From assembly GCA_018242525.1 (NCBI GenBank), contig JAFEBS010000010.1, forward strand, positions 1 through 64,000: 64,000 nucleotides of DNA, written 5' to 3'. The position numbers and the translations under genes were made by a program. Within the stretch, counting starts at the first letter, position 1. Each line of letters starts with the position of its first letter. This stretch comes from Planctomycetota bacterium. GTDB taxonomy: Bacteria; Planctomycetota; Planctomycetia; Planctomycetales; Planctomycetaceae. A model generated the notes under the pieces. It was not told where the DNA came from and made no database searches. It worked only from the letters and a program-made list of their open reading frames with translations. Positions 1 to 9,437 of the stretch are shown here, piece after piece.

Positions 1-127
1 CCACCAATTAACGACTGCACCCCCAGTTAAGCGAATTGCCGTTCCGTTGAAATTCACCACGGCATTCGCCGGACGTGAGAATCGTGCCGTCACTCAATTC
101 AACTTTCACCTGATGCGGAGCCCCCTC

Positions 128-1468
128 ATGAAATGGACGTTGCTGGTTGGATTGTTCCTGCAGATTTCGTCGGGATTCGCGCCGGTATTCGGGGCGGATC
201 CGTCTGTGTTCCCCCTGAAGAATGGTGATGTCTGGGTGATGGCGGGGGACAGCATTACGGCTCAGCATCTGCACTCAAACTACTTCGAAGCATTTTGCTT
301 TGCCCGCTATCCGCAATGGAAGTTCGCGTTTCGCAATTCGGGTGTCGGCGGGCACACGATTCCGTCGACTCTGGCCCGGTTTGATTATGATGTTGCTGCC
401 TGGAAGCCCACAGTAGTTTCCGTCGAACTTGGCATGAATGATCAGGGGGGAACTGCGACCGAGAAATTCATTGCCAACATGAAAACGATGGTCGACCGGA
501 TTCGCAGCACTCCCGCCCGACCGGTGATTCTGTCCGCCAGCCCGATCAATAACGGGGCGACGCTGGCCAGGCTCGGTGGCAATCAGCGGCTGAACGATTA
601 CGCGATCGCCTTGAAGAGTTTCGCCGCGGACGAGAAGATTCCGTATGCAGACCAGTTCCATGCCCTGATCGACGTCTGGGGGCAGAACAAGCCGAGCGAA
701 AACCTGGCGAATCTGCTCGGTCCGCTGGGTGCGGTTGTCAATGACGATTCGGTGACCGGTGTCAAGCATCTGCGCGAGTTCCTTGCCGCCCAAAAGAGCG
801 ATCCTCACAAGCCCGTTTCGATGCAGGGGGACGCGGTTCATCCTGGTCCGAACGGTCAATTGATGATGGCGGCCGCATTGCTGAAGGAACTCGGCGCGGA
901 TGGCTTTGTCAGCAGTGTCACGATCGTCGACGGCAAGGTCGACACAAAGGGATGCCGTGTGGATGACCTGCAGGCCACGAATAATGGGTACGTATTCGAT
1001 CGACTCGATGAACGGTTACCGTTCCCGATTCCCGACGGAACGGTAGAAGTGTTGCCGTTGTTCCCGGTGATTGAAGAGTTGAGCCAGTATCTACTGACGG
1101 TCAAGGGGTTGAGCAGCACACCATACACCATCTCCGTGAATGGTCAGCATCTGGGAACATTGACTCGAGATCAACTATCCGCCGGGGTGAATTTGACGGC
1201 ACTGATCTTCCAGCCCCCAGCCAAGCCTGATGCGGCCAACGCGCTGGTGAAGCAAAGCCGGGAGATACTCAATGCCGTGGCTCAGAAGGAGGGACTCGTC
1301 AATCAATGGCGAGGATTGTCCAGAAACGCGACGGCCGACGGCGCTTCGGCGGAATTGAAGACGCAACTGGTCGAACTGACAAAAAAGATCGAAGAGGCCG
1401 ACGAACGAATTCGTGAAGCCGCACGGCCACAGAAACTGCGGTTCACGATCATGCCGACGAATATGTAA
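128..1468 (+). CDS. Secreted SGNH/GDSL-family hydrolase
   Basis: Predicted exported esterase or acylhydrolase of the SGNH superfamily, 446 aa. The signal peptide starts MKWTLLVGLF and cleavage is likely after VFGA. The family blocks are visible: GDSIT (nucleophile Ser), GVGGHT (oxyanion Gly), LGMND (block III Asn) and DAVHPGPNG (Asp-x-x-His). An in-frame ATG exists at 47, but the start at 128 has GGAG seven bases upstream and begins directly with the signal peptide. The C-terminal ~150 residues form a beta-rich then charged helical extension, as in the planctomycete proteins of this type. The protein encoded at 17079-18365 has the same layout. The substrate is unknown; acetyl groups on polysaccharides are a common target in the family. 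Confidence 0.88.
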   Translation: MKWTLLVGLFLQISSGFAPVFGADPSVFPLKNGDVWVMAGDSITAQHLHSNYFEAFCFARYPQWKFAFRNSGVGGHTIPSTLARFDYDVAAWKPTVVSVELGMNDQGGTATEKFIANMKTMVDRIRSTPARPVILSASPINNGATLARLGGNQRLNDYAIALKSFAADEKIPYADQFHALIDVWGQNKPSENLANLLGPLGAVVNDDSVTGVKHLREFLAAQKSDPHKPVSMQGDAVHPGPNGQLMMAAALLKELGADGFVSSVTIVDGKVDTKGCRVDDLQATNNGYVFDRLDERLPFPIPDGTVEVLPLFPVIEELSQYLLTVKGLSSTPYTISVNGQHLGTLTRDQLSAGVNLTALIFQPPAKPDAANALVKQSREILNAVAQKEGLVNQWRGLSRNATADGASAELKTQLVELTKKIEEADERIREAARPQKLRFTIMPTNM

Positions 1469-1510
1469 GTCTGAATTTGCAAGTGGACTGTCAAATAGTA
1501 AGCCCGATTG

Positions 1511-2239
1511 ATGACAACGCACACCAGTTCGGACGCGAAGGGGTTTGCAGCGACGCATTGGACGGTCGTGATGACCGCGGCGCGCGGCATGGATTCGTCA
1601 GTTGCAGCAGCGGCCCTGACCGAACTGTGTCAGACTTACTGGTATCCGCTGTATGCCTTTCTGCGTCGACGTGGTCATGAAACGCACGAAGCCGAGGACT
1701 TGACGCAGGCGTTTTTTGCCAAACTGCTGGGTCGGGATTTCCTGGCCACGATCGATCGGGAAAAAGGACGATTTCGCTCGTTTCTGCTGGCGTCACTGAA
1801 GAATTTTCTGGCGGACGAACGCGACCGCGTGACCGCACAAAAGCGGGGTGGCGGTCAACCGGTGATTTCCCTGGACGGATTGACTGCGGAATCCCGTTAT
1901 CGGCTGGAACCCGCACAGGATTTGTCTCCAGAAATGCTGTATGAGAAACAGTGGGCGTTGTCGGTTCTGGAAAGAGTCCTGTCTCGGCTGCAGTCCGAAG
2001 CGGTTGCGGCCGGCCGACTGCCCCTGTTTGAACACCTGCAGGCGACGCTGATTGACAGTCAATCCAGCCGATATGCCACCATCGCCAGCGAACTCGGGAT
2101 GACCGAAGGAGCCGTGAAATCGGCCGCGCATCGGTTTCGACAAAGGTATCGGGAACTGCTGATCGACGAAATTTCACTGACCGTCTCGGATCACAAAGAC
2201 GTCGATGGCGAAATTCGGTACCTGATGGCGTGCCTGTAG
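1511..2239 (+). CDS. ECF-type RNA polymerase sigma factor (planctomycete family)
   Basis: Predicted alternative sigma factor, 242 aa. Region 2 is recognisable by YWYPLYAFLRRRGH and AEDLTQAFFAKLL, followed by GRFRSFLLASLKNFLADE. Region 4 is the helix-turn-helix around YATIASELGMTEGAVKSAAHR. The ~60-residue linker between them is longer than in classical ECF factors, as in the planctomycete group often found near serine/threonine kinases. No anti-sigma gene or kinase is adjacent here. The ATG at 1511 is preferred to an overlapping TTG at 1508. The gene lies 42 bases after the SGNH hydrolase stop, so co-transcription is possible. Confidence 0.87.
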   Translation: MTTHTSSDAKGFAATHWTVVMTAARGMDSSVAAAALTELCQTYWYPLYAFLRRRGHETHEAEDLTQAFFAKLLGRDFLATIDREKGRFRSFLLASLKNFLADERDRVTAQKRGGGQPVISLDGLTAESRYRLEPAQDLSPEMLYEKQWALSVLERVLSRLQSEAVAAGRLPLFEHLQATLIDSQSSRYATIASELGMTEGAVKSAAHRFRQRYRELLIDEISLTVSDHKDVDGEIRYLMACL

Positions 2240-2388
2240 TTCTGTTCCGAAGTCAACCGGGGTGGCGAAGTCGGAAAACCGCCCCCACAATTTGGCGTTG
2301 GCCAGCGTAATTGGGCGCGGATGACCGTTTGAAAGCGAACGGTTTCGCACGGTGAAGCCAGACCTTCTTGGAACCAACAGGCCGATTG

Positions 2389-3891
2389 ATGATTCAGGAT
2401 CGAACCAAGTCCCGGACGGATGCCGTGTCAGCTCAACAGGTTACGAATCGTGCTTGGAGACGGTTCGCCCGATCCGTCACGATGCTGCGGGCTTTACCAG
2501 TGCTCAGCCTGATGTTGCTGTGCGGATGTCCGGGGAATAACCCAAGGACGGCTGTCACCGTGACGAAGCCGTTTCGTGGTCAGGAAGTGGAATTGGTGAT
2601 GCCCGGATCCTTGCAGCTTCCTGCACTCTGGGAAGTGGCCTTACACGAATGGATGGACGAAACGGGCGCGACAATTCGCTGGTCGGAATACCAGGGAAGC
2701 GATGCGGAATCCCTGGAGGCAACGCTGGCGAATCCACCGGCAGCGGGCGGCAGATTGATTCTGTTTCCGTTGCGAAAGTTGAGTGAACTCGATTCACACC
2801 TCGCACCGATCGAGGGTCACGGAATCGACATGAAGGATCTGTTCAAGGGACTGCGGGAACGGATTGTCTCACGTGACCGCACGCCGATCGCTCTTCCCAT
2901 CTCCGCCCCGGTGCTGCTTTGCTACTTTCGGGCGGATCTGCTGAAGAGGGCCGGATTGAAACCGCCGGAGACGTGGGAGGAATATCAGTCCCTGCTGGAT
3001 TCACTCGACAAATGGGCCCCTGGTCTAACAGCATTGGAACCGCTGGGTCCGGACCACCGGGCATCGTTGTTTTTCGCCCGGTCACTCGCTTACGCCAAAC
3101 ATCCGGAAAATTACTCAGTCTGGTTTGATCTCAACAGTGGCCGCCCGGTCCTGGATTCCGCCGGATTCCTGGAAGCGATGGAGTCGGCCGATCGAGCCTG
3201 GAAAACGATGCCGGTGAACATCGCTGAGCTGAGTCCTGCGGACTGCCGTGCGCTGGTCCTGGATGGCAAGGCGGCGCTGGCGATCGGTGTCGAACCGGAT
3301 GCGGTCAATAGCGTGAAGTCCGTGCGGGCCCCGTCGATCGAAATTGGAGTCTGTCGCCTGCCGGGATCGCGCCGAGTCTACAACCCCAATTCCAAGCGTT
3401 GGGACACTCCTGCACAAGCCGTCGTCCACGCTCCGGCCCTGTGCGCGTTCGATGGGATGGCCCTGGGGGTCAGTTTGCCGAAGGACTCGACGGGGGAGAG
3501 CGCCGCATGGCATTTGATGTCGACACTGGCGGGGGAACAGTTCGAGTTGAACTGGGCAGCGCTCCCCAAGAGTCCGTGCCGCGAATCGCAGGTGGGTACC
3601 GCGACCAGTTGGCAGGATTCCGGCTTGACCCTGGAAGAATCCAGCCAGGCCGTCGATGCGACTGCTCAAATGCTGCGCGACAATCAACTGGTGGCCGATT
3701 TGCCGATTCCGAACTCCGGCGACTTCCGTCGAGCGACCGCTCAGGTTCTGGAAAAAGTGCTCACGCACGAACTGGATGCGGCGAATGCCATTCAGTTGTT
3801 GCAGTCTGAATTCCAACGACTCGTGGAACAGGCGGGGCTCGATGAAATCCGCGCAGCCAACCGCCGCGGACTGGGGCTGGCGACGAAATAG
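2389..3891 (+). CDS. Extracellular solute-binding lipoprotein (ABC transporter type)
   Basis: About 500 aa. A hydrophobic segment LRALPVLSLMLLCGC ends in a lipobox, so the protein should be lipid-anchored at Cys. The body resembles family 1 sugar-binding proteins: APVLLCYFRADLLKRAGLKP followed by ETWEEYQSLL is the typical hinge-region signature, and GKAALAIGVEPDA lies where the ligand pocket loop is expected. The start is uncertain: ATG 2389 and ATG 2482 (just before the signal peptide) are possible, and neither has a strong ribosome-binding site. No permease or ATPase genes lie next to it, so its partner is elsewhere or it acts as a sensor. The ligand is unknown. Confidence 0.75.
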   Translation: MIQDRTKSRTDAVSAQQVTNRAWRRFARSVTMLRALPVLSLMLLCGCPGNNPRTAVTVTKPFRGQEVELVMPGSLQLPALWEVALHEWMDETGATIRWSEYQGSDAESLEATLANPPAAGGRLILFPLRKLSELDSHLAPIEGHGIDMKDLFKGLRERIVSRDRTPIALPISAPVLLCYFRADLLKRAGLKPPETWEEYQSLLDSLDKWAPGLTALEPLGPDHRASLFFARSLAYAKHPENYSVWFDLNSGRPVLDSAGFLEAMESADRAWKTMPVNIAELSPADCRALVLDGKAALAIGVEPDAVNSVKSVRAPSIEIGVCRLPGSRRVYNPNSKRWDTPAQAVVHAPALCAFDGMALGVSLPKDSTGESAAWHLMSTLAGEQFELNWAALPKSPCRESQVGTATSWQDSGLTLEESSQAVDATAQMLRDNQLVADLPIPNSGDFRRATAQVLEKVLTHELDAANAIQLLQSEFQRLVEQAGLDEIRAANRRGLGLATK

Positions 3892-4170
3892 CACTGCCCA
3901 GTCCAGTCATCGTCAGAAGACGAAAACGATTGCCGGAAAGTCGTGAGGTGTGGGGCGATTTCCATCGGATGTCGAGTGACAAACATCTGAATTCTCACAA
4001 ATTCAGCGACAAAGGATCGTTACCCGCGTCGTTGTTCCGCAGTTCGACGCTGAGCACCCTTGCACGCCGGATCGTTTCCGGTATCGTCGTTTCTGGAGTG
4101 GACGCTTGTCGCCCGCCATGGACTGGAACTGTTTCTGAACGAAGTCAACCTCCAACTGGCGAACCACGGC

Positions 4171-6102
4171 ATGGTCCGTCCCGGCAGACGATTGTGTCTG
4201 GATCCACGTGCTCGCCGTCGCGGCCGAGCAATGTTGTGGGTGATCATCGCAGTGGTCCTGGTGGCCCTGCTCATCTGGGGCTTCAATCCACCCCGCGCCA
4301 GGCAGCCGGCGCTCGATCCCGCGATTTCGCAGGCACCTGTCTTCGTCCCCTTGGCATTGCCGCAATTGCGGCCGTCGCGTCATCTCAATTCGCAAGGTGA
4401 TGCCCGATATCTGGGGACCAGGGCGTGTGCGGGCTGTCATCCGGCCGAGTCCGCATCCTTTCTGGAAACGCCACACAGTCAGGCCCTGGGACCGATGGGA
4501 GACCGGCCGGAACCCGTCGATGGCAGCTTCGTCCATCCGGCATCATCATTGGCCTTTTCGGTGGTCCAGGCGGGTGACCAGAAACATCATCGCATCACGC
4601 TCGACGATGCCGATGGGACGACTCTGGTCCAGTGCGAGTTTCCGATCCGCTATCACATCGGATCGGGAAGCCATTCGATCAGCTACCTGCTGGAGGACGA
4701 TTCGTTTTTGTTTGAATCGCCGCTGACGTGGTATTCGTCGCGCAAGAACTGGAGCTTGTCTCCGGGATACGACACTCCGCTGCCACATGCATTTGACCGG
4801 ATCGTCGATCAGGGTTGCCTGATCTGTCACGCCGGACGCGTACAATCGCGCCAGGGAAATCGCTTCCAGTCCGACATCATTGAAGAAACGATCGGCTGTG
4901 AAAGTTGCCATGGGCCAGGATCGCTGCATGTGCAGCGCTGGGAGCAGATCCCCCGGCCAGACAAGTCGAACGAGGTCGATCTGACAATCGTCAACCCGTC
5001 CCGATTGGGACGCGATCAGCGCGAGCAGATCTGCTCACTGTGCCATCTGCGTGGCGATGCCACGATCGCGATCCGCGGTCGAACACTCGCCGAATACCGA
5101 CCCGGCCTGATGATGTCCGACTTTCGAGTCGACTATTTTGCGAAGCAGACCGGCGAAGCGATGACGGTGACCGGACATGTCCAGCAGATGAGGTTGAGCA
5201 AGTGCTATCAATCGTCGCCCGACATGTCCTGTATCACCTGCCATTCGCCGCATGGACGTCCCGCTGCGGAAGAGAGCCCGGCGTATTTTCGACAAAAGTG
5301 CCTGAACTGCCATGCGGATTCCTGCGGGTTGGCCAGTGACACTCGTTTGAAGCAGCAACCCGACGACAACTGCACGGCGTGTCACATGCCGCGTGGAAAG
5401 ACGGACATCCCTCATCTGGCGTTCACTCATCACCGAATCGGCTTCCATTCCACGGAGCAGCCGGCAGGCCAGCGCCCGTCGAGTCCATTGCCGGATCTGG
5501 TGGCCGACGGGTCACTCGACCACCTTTCGAAGGCGGATCAATTGAGGTGCCTGGGGTTGGCATACGTTGAAGTTTCCGAAAAGCAGTCCACGGCCGCCGC
5601 GGCTCAAGCGTGCCGCGAAACCGGACGGAAGTCGCTTCAGCAGGCGCATGAACTCGGCGTTCGCGACGCCGTCACGCTCGCCACTCTGGCCGGGCTGGCC
5701 ATGGAGCGTGGCGAGCAAGCGTTGGCCGTTTCACTGGCGCGTGCCTCGCTCAGCGAACCCAATGCCGATTCCGGAGGACACGAGAATGCACGCTTTGTCC
5801 TGGCAAATGCCTACCTGGAACTCAACGATTTTGCCTCTGCCGAATCCGAGTTACTGGCTCTTGTCAAGAATCGGCGACGGGTCGAAGACTGGTTGGTCCT
5901 GGCCGAAGTGCGCGAGAAACGCGGGAACACGGCCGGGGCTCTGGAGGCCGTTCGCGCCGCCGAGCATCTCAATCCATTCCAGCCCGATGTTCAACGTTTA
6001 CTGTTCCACCATCTAATGCGAGCCGGTCAAACCGCGGACGCCGAACGACATCGACGCATCGAACAGCGGTTGTTGTCGCGCCTGCGGGGCAGGAACCGAT
6101 AG
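4171..6102 (+). CDS. Membrane-anchored seven-heme cytochrome c with C-terminal TPRs
   Basis: About 643 aa. An Arg-rich N-terminus (GRRLCLDPRARRRGR) and a single membrane helix at about residues 21-37 should anchor the protein with its body outside the cytoplasm. Seven CxxCH heme sites lie between about residues 86 and 405: CAGCH, CLICH, CESCH, CSLCH, CITCH, CLNCH and CTACH. The spacing recalls the cytochrome c554/doxx-TPR proteins common in planctomycetes. From about residue 440 the chain is helical with TPR-like repeats. The role is probably electron transfer; no quinol oxidase or reductase genes are adjacent. Starts at 4060 (TTG), 4171 and 4231 are in frame; 4171 keeps the positive N-terminus and the helix. 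Confidence 0.85.
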   Translation: MVRPGRRLCLDPRARRRGRAMLWVIIAVVLVALLIWGFNPPRARQPALDPAISQAPVFVPLALPQLRPSRHLNSQGDARYLGTRACAGCHPAESASFLETPHSQALGPMGDRPEPVDGSFVHPASSLAFSVVQAGDQKHHRITLDDADGTTLVQCEFPIRYHIGSGSHSISYLLEDDSFLFESPLTWYSSRKNWSLSPGYDTPLPHAFDRIVDQGCLICHAGRVQSRQGNRFQSDIIEETIGCESCHGPGSLHVQRWEQIPRPDKSNEVDLTIVNPSRLGRDQREQICSLCHLRGDATIAIRGRTLAEYRPGLMMSDFRVDYFAKQTGEAMTVTGHVQQMRLSKCYQSSPDMSCITCHSPHGRPAAEESPAYFRQKCLNCHADSCGLASDTRLKQQPDDNCTACHMPRGKTDIPHLAFTHHRIGFHSTEQPAGQRPSSPLPDLVADGSLDHLSKADQLRCLGLAYVEVSEKQSTAAAAQACRETGRKSLQQAHELGVRDAVTLATLAGLAMERGEQALAVSLARASLSEPNADSGGHENARFVLANAYLELNDFASAESELLALVKNRRRVEDWLVLAEVREKRGNTAGALEAVRAAEHLNPFQPDVQRLLFHHLMRAGQTADAERHRRIEQRLLSRLRGRNR

Positions 6103-6127
6103 GTGCCGCATATTCGGCAAACCATCG

Positions 6128-7426
6128 TCACGACGACGGCACTCTCTTGATCACGACCAGCGTCGAATCATCCGCTGGCGGTCCGTCGCCGTGAAAGGAC
6201 TGAACGGCCTCACTGACGGCGGCCACGATTTCGGCGGCGGGCCGTTTCCAGTTCAGACTGAGGATTTCCTGCAATCGTTTCGTGCCGAACATCGAACCGG
6301 CGGGATCGCGGACTTCGATCACTCCGTCCGTTCCCAGGACCAGCAGATCACCCGCGGCCAGGAATCGTTGGGTGTTGACCGAACCCACGTCGATGGCAGG
6401 AAAGCCGAGCGGCAATCGAGTGGCCTGCAGGCATTCAAACTCGCCCGTCTGACAATGGAAGTGCAGGGCGGGAGCGTGGCCGGCATTGGCGAACTGGACG
6501 CTGTGCGTGACTGGATCCAGCGACACCAGCAGGAACGAAACAAACTGCGACTGCTTCAGGTCCGGGGCAATGGTTTCGGCCAGCAGTTCGACGATCCGGT
6601 CGGGAGCCGACACCGTTCGGACCAGCACATGCAACATGGCTCGTAATGAAGCCATGATCAACGACGGACCCAAGCCGTGTCCACTGACATCAGCCATCAC
6701 GAAACAGGTTCGTCCATCGGGCAGCGGCAGCCAGTCGTAATAGTCACCGCTCACGAATACCGCCGGTTCCCACCACGAGGCAACGTCATACCCGGGGACA
6801 TTGGGCAGCGAATCCGGCAGAAACCCGCGTTGGATACGCCGGCCCATCTCCATCGACTGTTTCAACTCCTGGGCACGTAACGATTCCTCCTGCATCTGGC
6901 GGCGATCCAGGGATGTGGCGGCGTGGGCGGCGAACGCCTGGATCAGTTGCTTGTCAAAATCACTGAAATCCCCGCCGGTTTTGTTCAACAGTTGCAGCAC
7001 ACCCAGCAGTCGTCCGTCCATATTGGAAAAAACGGGCGTGGCCAGGATGTTGCGCGTGACAAATCCGGTCCGGACATCAAACGACGAGTCCCAGCGGTCG
7101 TCACAGGAAGGAATCGAAACGTGCGTCAACTCACGATTGCGAGCCACCCACCCGCAAATCCCGTGTTCAATCCCCAGTCGGATCTGGCGAATTTCCAGTT
7201 CAGTCACGACATGCGTGTAAAGCTGGTTTTCGGCGTCGTCGAGCAGAAACAGGCTGGCCCGCTCACAGTTCACCGAGTGGCAGGCTCCATTGGTCACGAT
7301 CTGCAGGATCCGAGTCAGATCGTGTTCCGTTCCCAGCTTTAACGCAACATCCAGCAAGTCTGTCAGCGCGGCAATCCGTCGATCCGGTCGATCCGTGGTG
7401 GCTGCGGGAATGATGTGAGGGGGCAT
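6128..7426 (-). CDS. GAF domain plus SpoIIE-type PP2C phosphatase
   Basis: Predicted serine phosphatase of 432 aa, cytoplasmic. An N-terminal GAF sensor domain covers about residues 15-185 (ERASLFLLDD, GICGWVARN, GVLQLLN). A short coiled linker leads to the PP2C/SpoIIE catalytic domain, with FVSGDYYDW and VMADVSGHGLG supplying metal-binding Asp residues, and FANAGHAPALH and GTDGVIE further on. Such enzymes dephosphorylate STAS-domain antagonists in partner-switching pathways; a STAS protein is encoded at 26473 but is not linked. The start at 7426 has AGGAA ten bases upstream. It follows the membrane protein gene (7484-8470) by 57 bases, suggesting an operon. Confidence 0.9.
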   Translation of the reverse strand: MPPHIIPAATTDRPDRRIAALTDLLDVALKLGTEHDLTRILQIVTNGACHSVNCERASLFLLDDAENQLYTHVVTELEIRQIRLGIEHGICGWVARNRELTHVSIPSCDDRWDSSFDVRTGFVTRNILATPVFSNMDGRLLGVLQLLNKTGGDFSDFDKQLIQAFAAHAATSLDRRQMQEESLRAQELKQSMEMGRRIQRGFLPDSLPNVPGYDVASWWEPAVFVSGDYYDWLPLPDGRTCFVMADVSGHGLGPSLIMASLRAMLHVLVRTVSAPDRIVELLAETIAPDLKQSQFVSFLLVSLDPVTHSVQFANAGHAPALHFHCQTGEFECLQATRLPLGFPAIDVGSVNTQRFLAAGDLLVLGTDGVIEVRDPAGSMFGTKRLQEILSLNWKRPAAEIVAAVSEAVQSFHGDGPPADDSTLVVIKRVPSS

Positions 7427-7483
7427 GGCAATGCGTTCCTTCGCAAGACTGAGTCCAACTGCCGATTGATAGCACAAGTTCGG

Positions 7484-8470
7484 CTATGAGTCTGCGCTAA
7501 GCGCCGTGACTTCCGATGTCGCGGGGCACCCCACTCGCTGATCGATCCATTCCGGATCAACAAACCGTCGCAACAACCACCGAAATGTATGTTCCATCCG
7601 GGCTTCCGTCGTCGAATCGCGAGGCGACATCCAGTCGAACCCATGCAATTCCAGGCGGGTCGCCCAAACTTCCCTGGCCGCCATGAAGTTCACGCGATCC
7701 TGGATCCGGCGTCCCCAGACAATCCCGAACTGGTCAAAGAAGTCGAGCCACAGGCGGTCGAATCGATCCAGGTCCGACCGGTTCGAGGTGCCGCGGCCTG
7801 CCATCCAAACCGCCAATGCCATGCACCCGGTGGCCCACAGTCGAGCCCACCAGCGATCCGACAACCAGACCGGTGTGATTGTGGAACTGGACAATCCGAT
7901 CAGGAAGTTGCCTGCGACGAACAGCAATCCCGGGACCGTGTAGCGGGTGCCAAAATAGTTCCCTGCTCCCATGATCAGCACCAGCAGGAATCCAATCAGT
8001 TGCGGCAATTCCAATTCCAGCCCCCGCACATCGCTTCCCTGCAGCCAGAGGGTGATGGCTGGCCAACCCAGGACAAACAACATGGGTACCAGGATGAACC
8101 AGGTCCAGACGCGTGCTCCGGGACGGCGGGATCCCAGCACGGCAATCGCAGGACAAAGCGAGACCACCGCCGCGGCATACCACAGATGGTCCGCCACGGA
8201 TTTCGACAGCAGATTCAATCCATGATCCAGCCCCCAGGCGGACGACCAGAGCACCGCCGCGACCAGCACCCACCAGGCAGCCGGGATGAGTGTTGTGAAT
8301 CGAATCTGCCGCCGCAGCCCGAACAGTGGTTTCCAAGCCACAACAATTCCAAGGGAAACGATCAGCACAGCAATGGCGGTTGAGGTGGTCAATTCGATTT
8401 CACTGGCGAAGACGGATGGTTGGATGAATCGGTGGCCTGACAGTCCGCCAGAGTCCCTCAGCCCCCGCAT
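7484..8470 (-). CDS. Polytopic membrane protein of unknown function
   Basis: About 328 aa with some seven hydrophobic segments (examples: AVLIVSLGIVVAWKPLFG, WFILVPMLFVLGWPAITLWL, LIGFLLVLIMGAGNYFG) followed by a soluble C-terminal tail of about 100 residues rich in Trp, Asp and Arg (FDRLWLDFFDQFGIVWGRR). I recognise no catalytic motif. The reading frame extends upstream to a TTG at 8575; the ATG at 8470 is the first ATG, with no clear ribosome-binding site, so the start is uncertain. The gene precedes the GAF/SpoIIE phosphatase gene and is probably transcribed with it. Confidence 0.65.
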   Translation of the reverse strand: MRGLRDSGGLSGHRFIQPSVFASEIELTTSTAIAVLIVSLGIVVAWKPLFGLRRQIRFTTLIPAAWWVLVAAVLWSSAWGLDHGLNLLSKSVADHLWYAAAVVSLCPAIAVLGSRRPGARVWTWFILVPMLFVLGWPAITLWLQGSDVRGLELELPQLIGFLLVLIMGAGNYFGTRYTVPGLLFVAGNFLIGLSSSTITPVWLSDRWWARLWATGCMALAVWMAGRGTSNRSDLDRFDRLWLDFFDQFGIVWGRRIQDRVNFMAAREVWATRLELHGFDWMSPRDSTTEARMEHTFRWLLRRFVDPEWIDQRVGCPATSEVTALSADS

Positions 8471-8703
8471 TCGGACGCTGCTGAGGCGGTAAAGTCGGTA
8501 CAGATGGTAAGTTGTCCCACAGTCTCCGCCGCTTTTCAAATCGGAAAGGTTTGTTTGAGCGGCACAAGTTGCCAATGCCGAAATCTTAGGTCAGTGATGC
8601 AATCATGCGTCAAAAGACGAGTCGAGGCCACCGTGCAAGGTGTGCGGTTCAGGACCTCGGCAGTCACTCACGTTCCGGCCCCGATTGTGTTAGGAGAAGT
8701 CAG

Positions 8704-9189
8704 ATGAAGTACGTTTGGATTTCCGCCGCGCTGGTTTGTTTCGCCAGCATCAACAGCGCCGACGCCGGCCTGTTCCGTCACCACTCGAGCTGCGGTTGTG
8801 CTCCGACGCCAACCTGTGCGGCTCCCGCCCCAACCTGTGCTGCTCCGGCTGCCTGTGCTCCGAGCTGTGCCGCTCCGGCCGCCTGTGCTCCCGCTTGTGC
8901 TCCCAGCTGTGCTGCTCCGGTTGCTCCGACCTGCTGTGCTCCAGCCCCAAGCTGCTGCAACACGGGCTGCTGCAAGAAGTCTTGCTGCTTCAAGATGCCC
9001 AAGCTCTGCCTGCCCAAGATCAACTGCTGCAAGAAGGTTCGTTGCTGCAAGGTTCGTAGCTGCTGCAAGCCAGCCTGTGGCACCAGCTGCGCTCCAACCT
9101 GCGCCGCTCCAGCCGCTTGTGCTCCGACCTGTGCCGCTCCAGCTGCTTGTGCTCCGACCTGTGCCGCTCCAGCTGCTTGCTGCCGCTAG
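8704..9189 (+). CDS. Secreted Cys-rich protein with CAPTCAAPAA repeats
   Basis: 161 aa. A clear signal peptide (MKYVWISAALVCFASINSADA) is followed by about 140 residues of which 33 are Cys. The mature part has Ala/Pro/Cys decapeptide repeats, a basic middle with CC pairs (CCNTGCCKKSCC, NCCKKVRCCKVRSCC), and again the decapeptides at the C-terminus. At DNA level the last repeats are near-identical 30-base units at 9091-9180. AGGAG at 8692-8696 sets the start. A strong hairpin follows the gene. Cys-rich proteins of this kind are found in planctomycetes and may form a disulfide-linked cell-wall or surface layer, but no function is demonstrated by the sequence. Confidence 0.8.
   Translation: MKYVWISAALVCFASINSADAGLFRHHSSCGCAPTPTCAAPAPTCAAPAACAPSCAAPAACAPACAPSCAAPVAPTCCAPAPSCCNTGCCKKSCCFKMPKLCLPKINCCKKVRCCKVRSCCKPACGTSCAPTCAAPAACAPTCAAPAACAPTCAAPAACCR
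9091..9180 (+). repeat. Three tandem 30-bp units inside the Cys-rich gene
   Basis: Units start at 9091, 9121 and 9151. The last two differ at only the final base; the first has a few third-position changes. Each encodes one APTCAAPAAC decapeptide. The arrangement suggests repeat-number variation by slippage. Confidence 0.85.
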
Positions 9190-9266
9190 TTGAACGACCG
9201 AGTGACCGCAGTTCATCCCGAAGACTTGAACGTCACGATCGCGATGGGCTACGGAACGTGAGGCAA

Positions 9267-9297
9267 TGTCTGGGGGAGGCCGACGCTCCCCCAGACA
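9267..9297 (+). terminator. Strong hairpin after the Cys-rich gene
   Basis: A perfect 12-bp stem (arms 9267-9278 and 9286-9297, TGTCTGGGGGAG and its complement) with a 7-base loop. It lies 78 bases after the stop codon. There is no T-run behind it, so it could be a terminator or an RNA-stabilising structure. Confidence 0.6.
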
Positions 9298-9437
9298 AGT
9301 CTCCCGCAACACTCGCAGACAATCGAACTCCAACGATTGTCCCCAACTTTGATGATACATCTGAGAGGTGACGGATTCCTTCGCGGGGCCGCCACCTTTT
9401 TTCATTTGAGACGGCGGTATTTCATTCATCGTTTCAT

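Noticed and set aside
3115..3894. 259-codon frame antisense to the solute-binding lipoprotein gene
   Set aside because: It mirrors the coding gene on the other strand, has a Gln/Arg-rich composition and no start signal; the plus-strand frame has a signal peptide and family motifs.
8668..9429. 253-codon minus-strand frame over the Cys-rich gene
   Set aside because: Its Ser/Gly/Thr repeats are the reverse reading of the Cys-rich repeats; the plus frame has a ribosome-binding site and signal peptide.
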